From positions 1 through 7,856 of the forward strand of contig CAMFPD010000094.1 of the NCBI GenBank assembly GCA_945971355.1: a DNA stretch of 7,856 bases, written 5' to 3'. The position numbers and the translations under genes were made by a program. This DNA is from an uncultured Lachnobacterium sp. (lineage in GTDB: Bacteria; Bacillota; Clostridia; Lachnospirales; Lachnospiraceae). A model generated the notes under the pieces. It did not search any database, was not told the DNA's origin, and saw nothing but the letters and a program-made list of their open reading frames with translations. Positions 5,233-7,856 of the stretch are shown one piece after another. The stretch's first letter is position 1. Every line of letters starts with the position of its first letter.

Positions 5233-6734
5233 ATTTAAAGCCAGAAGAAATCAGCTCAGTAATCAAAGAGCAGATTAAAAGATACGCATCCCAGCTTGAG
5301 GTGGCGGATGTCGGAACTGTAATTCAGGTAGCCGATGGTATCGCCCGTATCCATGGTCTGGAGAATGCAATGCAGGGAGAACTTTTGGAGTTCCCTGGAG
5401 AAGTTTATGGAATGGTATTAAACCTTGAAGAAGATAATGTTGGTGCCGTACTTTTGGGCTCACAGAAGAATATCAACGAGGGAGATACCGTTAAAACTAC
5501 CGGACGAGTTGTTGAGGTTCCGGTTGGAGATGCAATGTTAGGACGTGTTGTAAACGCCTTAGGTCAGCCAATAGATGGAAAAGGACCTATTCAGTCAGAC
5601 AAATTCCGTCAGATTGAGCGAGTTGCATCTGGTGTTATTTCAAGAAAGTCAGTAGATACCCCATTACAGACAGGTATCAAGGCCATCGATTCCATGGTGC
5701 CAATCGGACGTGGACAGCGTGAGCTTATCATCGGTGACCGTCAGACAGGAAAGACAGCTATCGCAATTGATACAATTATCAACCAGAAAGGCCAGAACGT
5801 AAAATGTATTTACGTTGCTATCGGTCAGAAGGCTTCTACAGTTGCATCAATTGTAAATGAGTTAGAAGAGTTTGGCGCAATGTCATATACAACAGTAGTT
5901 GCAGCTACAGCATCTGAGCTTGCACCACTTCAGTATATTGCACCATATTCAGGATGTGCCATAGGTGAAGAGTGGATGGAAAATGGAGAGGATGTTCTCA
6001 TCGTATATGATGATTTATCAAAGCATGCTGCTGCATACCGTACACTTTCTCTCTTATTAAAGAGAGCACCAGGACGTGAGGCATACCCAGGAGATGTATT
6101 CTATCTCCATTCAAGATTATTAGAGCGTGCAGCCCGTCTCTCAGATAAGTTAGGTGGAGGTTCACTTACAGCCCTTCCTATCATTGAGACACAGGCAGGT
6201 GATGTTTCCGCATACATTCCAACCAATGTAATTTCTATTACAGACGGTCAGATTTATCTTGAGACAGAGATGTTCAACGCAGGATTCCGTCCAGCTATCA
6301 ATGCTGGTTTGTCGGTATCACGAGTTGGAGGATCAGCTCAGATTAAAGCTATGAAGAAAATTGCTGCACCAATTCGAGTAGAGCTTGCACAGTATCGTGA
6401 GCTTGCTGCTTTTGCGCAGTTCGGTTCAGAACTTGATGCAAGTACAGCAGAGCAGCTTGCACAGGGAGCTCGAATCAAGGAAATTCTCAAACAGCCACAG
6501 TATAAGCCAATGCCTGTTGAAAAACAGATTATCATTATTTATGCTGCAACAAAGAAGTATCTCCTTGATATTGAAGTGGAAGATATCTTACGCTTTGAGC
6601 AGGAACTCTTTGATTTCATTGATACAAAGTATCCTGAAATTCCAGAGACAATTGCTGCAAAGAAAGTAATGGATGATGAGCTTGAAGCTAAGCTTGTAAA
6701 GGCCATTGAAGAGTGCAAGGCACAGTTCAAATAA
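5229..6734 (+). CDS. atpA: F1Fo ATP synthase subunit alpha
   Basis: Alpha forms the non-catalytic nucleotide-binding part of the F1 hexamer. The 501-residue product has the usual length. It shows the N-terminal beta-barrel (about 24-95), the P-loop GDRQTGKT (169-176), the Walker B strand VLIVYDD (256-262) and the family signature PAINAGLSVS (355-364). Arg365, which follows, is the residue that reaches into the neighbouring beta catalytic site. The C-terminal helical domain (from about 380) ends with KAIEECKAQFK. No key residue is missing. Arginine is coded largely by CGT here, unlike the AGA-rich upp and dCMP deaminase genes, in keeping with high expression. atpG follows after 23 bases. Confidence 0.98.
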   Translation: MNLKPEEISSVIKEQIKRYASQLEVADVGTVIQVADGIARIHGLENAMQGELLEFPGEVYGMVLNLEEDNVGAVLLGSQKNINEGDTVKTTGRVVEVPVGDAMLGRVVNALGQPIDGKGPIQSDKFRQIERVASGVISRKSVDTPLQTGIKAIDSMVPIGRGQRELIIGDRQTGKTAIAIDTIINQKGQNVKCIYVAIGQKASTVASIVNELEEFGAMSYTTVVAATASELAPLQYIAPYSGCAIGEEWMENGEDVLIVYDDLSKHAAAYRTLSLLLKRAPGREAYPGDVFYLHSRLLERAARLSDKLGGGSLTALPIIETQAGDVSAYIPTNVISITDGQIYLETEMFNAGFRPAINAGLSVSRVGGSAQIKAMKKIAAPIRVELAQYRELAAFAQFGSELDASTAEQLAQGARIKEILKQPQYKPMPVEKQIIIIYAATKKYLLDIEVEDILRFEQELFDFIDTKYPEIPETIAAKKVMDDELEAKLVKAIEECKAQFK

Positions 6735-6757
6735 CGGCGGAAAGTAGGTGGTAAGAA

Positions 6758-7615
6758 ATGGCCTCAATGCGAGACATTAAGCGAAGAAAAAGCAGTATTT
6801 CAAGTACTCAGCAGATCACCAAGGCAATGAAGCTTGTTTCTACCGTTAAACTGCAGAAGGCAAAAACACGTGCTGAATCAACAGATCCATATTTCAATTA
6901 CATGTACAAGACAGTTAGTTCAATGCTTGCAAAGAGTGGAAATATCAATCACCCATATCTGACACCAGGTGATTCAGATAAGAAGGCAGTTGTTGTTATC
7001 ACTTCAAACAGAGGACTTGCTGGAGGATACAACAGTAATATTGTAAAGCTTATTACTGGAAATGATTGGAACAAAGAGGATTTAAATATTTATGCTATCG
7101 GAGGAAAAGGAGAGGAAGCGCTTCTTTCCCGTGGATACAATATTGTGGAGAGCGCACCACAGATAATGGAGGATCCAACTTACGCAGATGCTGCAGCCCT
7201 TTGTAACAGAGTGTTGGAGTCATTCTCAAAGGGTGAGGTTGGAGAAATCTATTTAGCATACACACATTTTAAGAATACCGTTACTCAGGAGGCAAAACTT
7301 ATCAAACTCCTTCCAGTGGAGATTGATGCAGACAATATCAATCCAGAGGATTCAAATATCATGATGAACTATGAGCCAAATGAAGAAGAGGCTTTGGACA
7401 TGATTATTCCTAAATATGTGACTAGCTTATTCTATGGAGCACTTGTAGAGGCTTTGGCAAGTGAAAATGGAGCCCGTATGCAGGCAATGGATTCTGCTAC
7501 AAGCAATGCAGAAGAAATGATCAGTGATCTGACACTGAAATACAATAGAGCGCGTCAGGGATCAATCACTCAGGAGCTTACTGAGATTATCGCTGGTGCT
7601 AATGCTATTTCGTAG
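6758..7615 (+). CDS. atpG: F1Fo ATP synthase subunit gamma
   Basis: Gamma is the rotating central shaft that couples c-ring rotation to catalysis. The 285-residue product starts with MASMRDIKRRKSSISSTQQITKAMKLVS, the N-terminal helix of the coiled coil. It has the central Rossmann-like domain (AVVVITSNRGLAGGYNSN at 77-94). It ends with the paired C-terminal helix, including KYNRARQGSITQELTEIIAGANAI (261-284), which holds the gamma signature. An AGGTGG site at 6746-6751 lies 6 bases before the ATG. The stop codon is immediately followed by the long inverted repeat that separates this gene from the expected atpD. Confidence 0.97.
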   Translation: MASMRDIKRRKSSISSTQQITKAMKLVSTVKLQKAKTRAESTDPYFNYMYKTVSSMLAKSGNINHPYLTPGDSDKKAVVVITSNRGLAGGYNSNIVKLITGNDWNKEDLNIYAIGGKGEEALLSRGYNIVESAPQIMEDPTYADAAALCNRVLESFSKGEVGEIYLAYTHFKNTVTQEAKLIKLLPVEIDADNINPEDSNIMMNYEPNEEEALDMIIPKYVTSLFYGALVEALASENGARMQAMDSATSNAEEMISDLTLKYNRARQGSITQELTEIIAGANAIS

Positions 7616-7830
7616 TCACATTCATAAGTTGAGTCGCAGCGAGTGTAGGCTGAGGACAATTTTATGGCACATATGATTTCCTCGGAAAAATTTGTGAGTT
7701 AACCCCTAAATTCACGCGGCCGTTACCGCATGAATTCTTAACGGGGCAGTCACAAATTTGTTCCTCAGAAATATATGTGACATAAAATTGAGTCAGGTTA
7801 TGACGCTGCGAGAGGCAATTCATAGTGTGA
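7616..7830. repeat. Long imperfect inverted repeat (about 215 bp) after atpG
   Basis: The two halves of this gene-free stretch pair over almost their whole length around a CCGTTA loop at 7720-7725. Main paired blocks are 7616-7620 with 7826-7830, 7627-7631 with 7816-7820, 7634-7641 with 7804-7811 (8 of 8), 7650-7653 with 7793-7796, 7657-7666 with 7781-7790 (10 of 10), 7668-7680 with 7768-7779, 7688-7697 with 7750-7759 (10 of 10), 7703-7706 with 7743-7746, and 7709-7719 with 7726-7736. About 74 pairs are possible, including G-U pairs. No T tract follows, so it is not a simple terminator, and no convincing reading frame lies inside. It could be a miniature inverted-repeat element inserted in the operon or a structured RNA. 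The remaining bases 7831-7856 contain no clear feature; atpD is expected further right. Confidence 0.88.
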
Positions 7831-7856
7831 AAAATTCAGTGTGTATAAATGAATTA

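Noticed and set aside
7693..7754. TGTGA and TCACA motifs as a CRP-type operator
   Set aside because: The half-sites are 52 bases apart here, not 6, and are explained by the inverted-repeat stems; CRP sites of that type are not expected in Clostridia.
7616..7830. The long hairpin as an intrinsic terminator ending the operon after atpG
   Set aside because: No T tract follows the stem on the + strand, the structure is far longer than terminators, and the beta and epsilon genes are still expected downstream.
7836..7856. A promoter (TATAAA at 7844-7849) or an ATG at 7849 as the start of atpD
   Set aside because: No convincing -35 element lies at the right distance and no ribosome binding site precedes the ATG; too little sequence remains to see a family N-terminus.

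Overview
The window is a stretch of chromosome from a low-GC Gram-positive bacterium. Protein wording across the ATP synthase genes, strong GGAGG-type ribosome binding sites, AGA-rich arginine codons in the upstream genes and the gene order all point to Clostridia, most likely Lachnospiraceae. This is inference from remembered family sequences; no search was run. All genes are on the + strand.

Positions 2-2275 hold a housekeeping cluster. It contains the 3' part of a Sua5/YwlC threonylcarbamoyl-AMP synthase (tRNA t6A synthesis), a low-molecular-weight protein phosphatase homologue whose catalytic cysteine is replaced by alanine, uracil phosphoribosyltransferase (upp) and a dCMP deaminase. These genes are closely spaced, each with its own ribosome binding site. 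The cluster ends in a clear intrinsic terminator that begins at the last base of the deaminase stop codon. The order resembles the B. subtilis ywlC-ywlE...upp-atp neighbourhood, so the dead phosphatase sits where the arginine phosphatase YwlE would be expected.

Positions 2323-7615 hold the F1Fo ATP synthase operon. A strong extended -10 promoter lies just after the terminator, followed by atpZ-like, atpI-like, atpB (a), atpE (c), atpF (b), atpH (delta), atpA (alpha) and atpG (gamma). The c subunit carries the full set of positions known to bind Na+ (Q31, V62, E64, T65, T66, Y69), so the enzyme is predicted to couple to sodium. Several genes overlap (atpZ/atpI, atpF/atpH, atpH/atpA), which suggests translational coupling. 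Small GC or A-loop hairpins flank atpE, the gene needed in highest copy. atpD and atpC are expected beyond the right edge.

Positions 7616-7856 hold no gene. They contain a long imperfect inverted repeat of about 215 bp (roughly 74 possible base pairs) starting directly after the atpG stop codon, where the gap to atpD is normally short. It may be an inserted miniature element (a possible TTCATA target duplication brackets its core) or a structured intra-operon RNA. Each arm can also fold on itself, so a long rod and a branched form are both possible. This is the most unusual item in the window.
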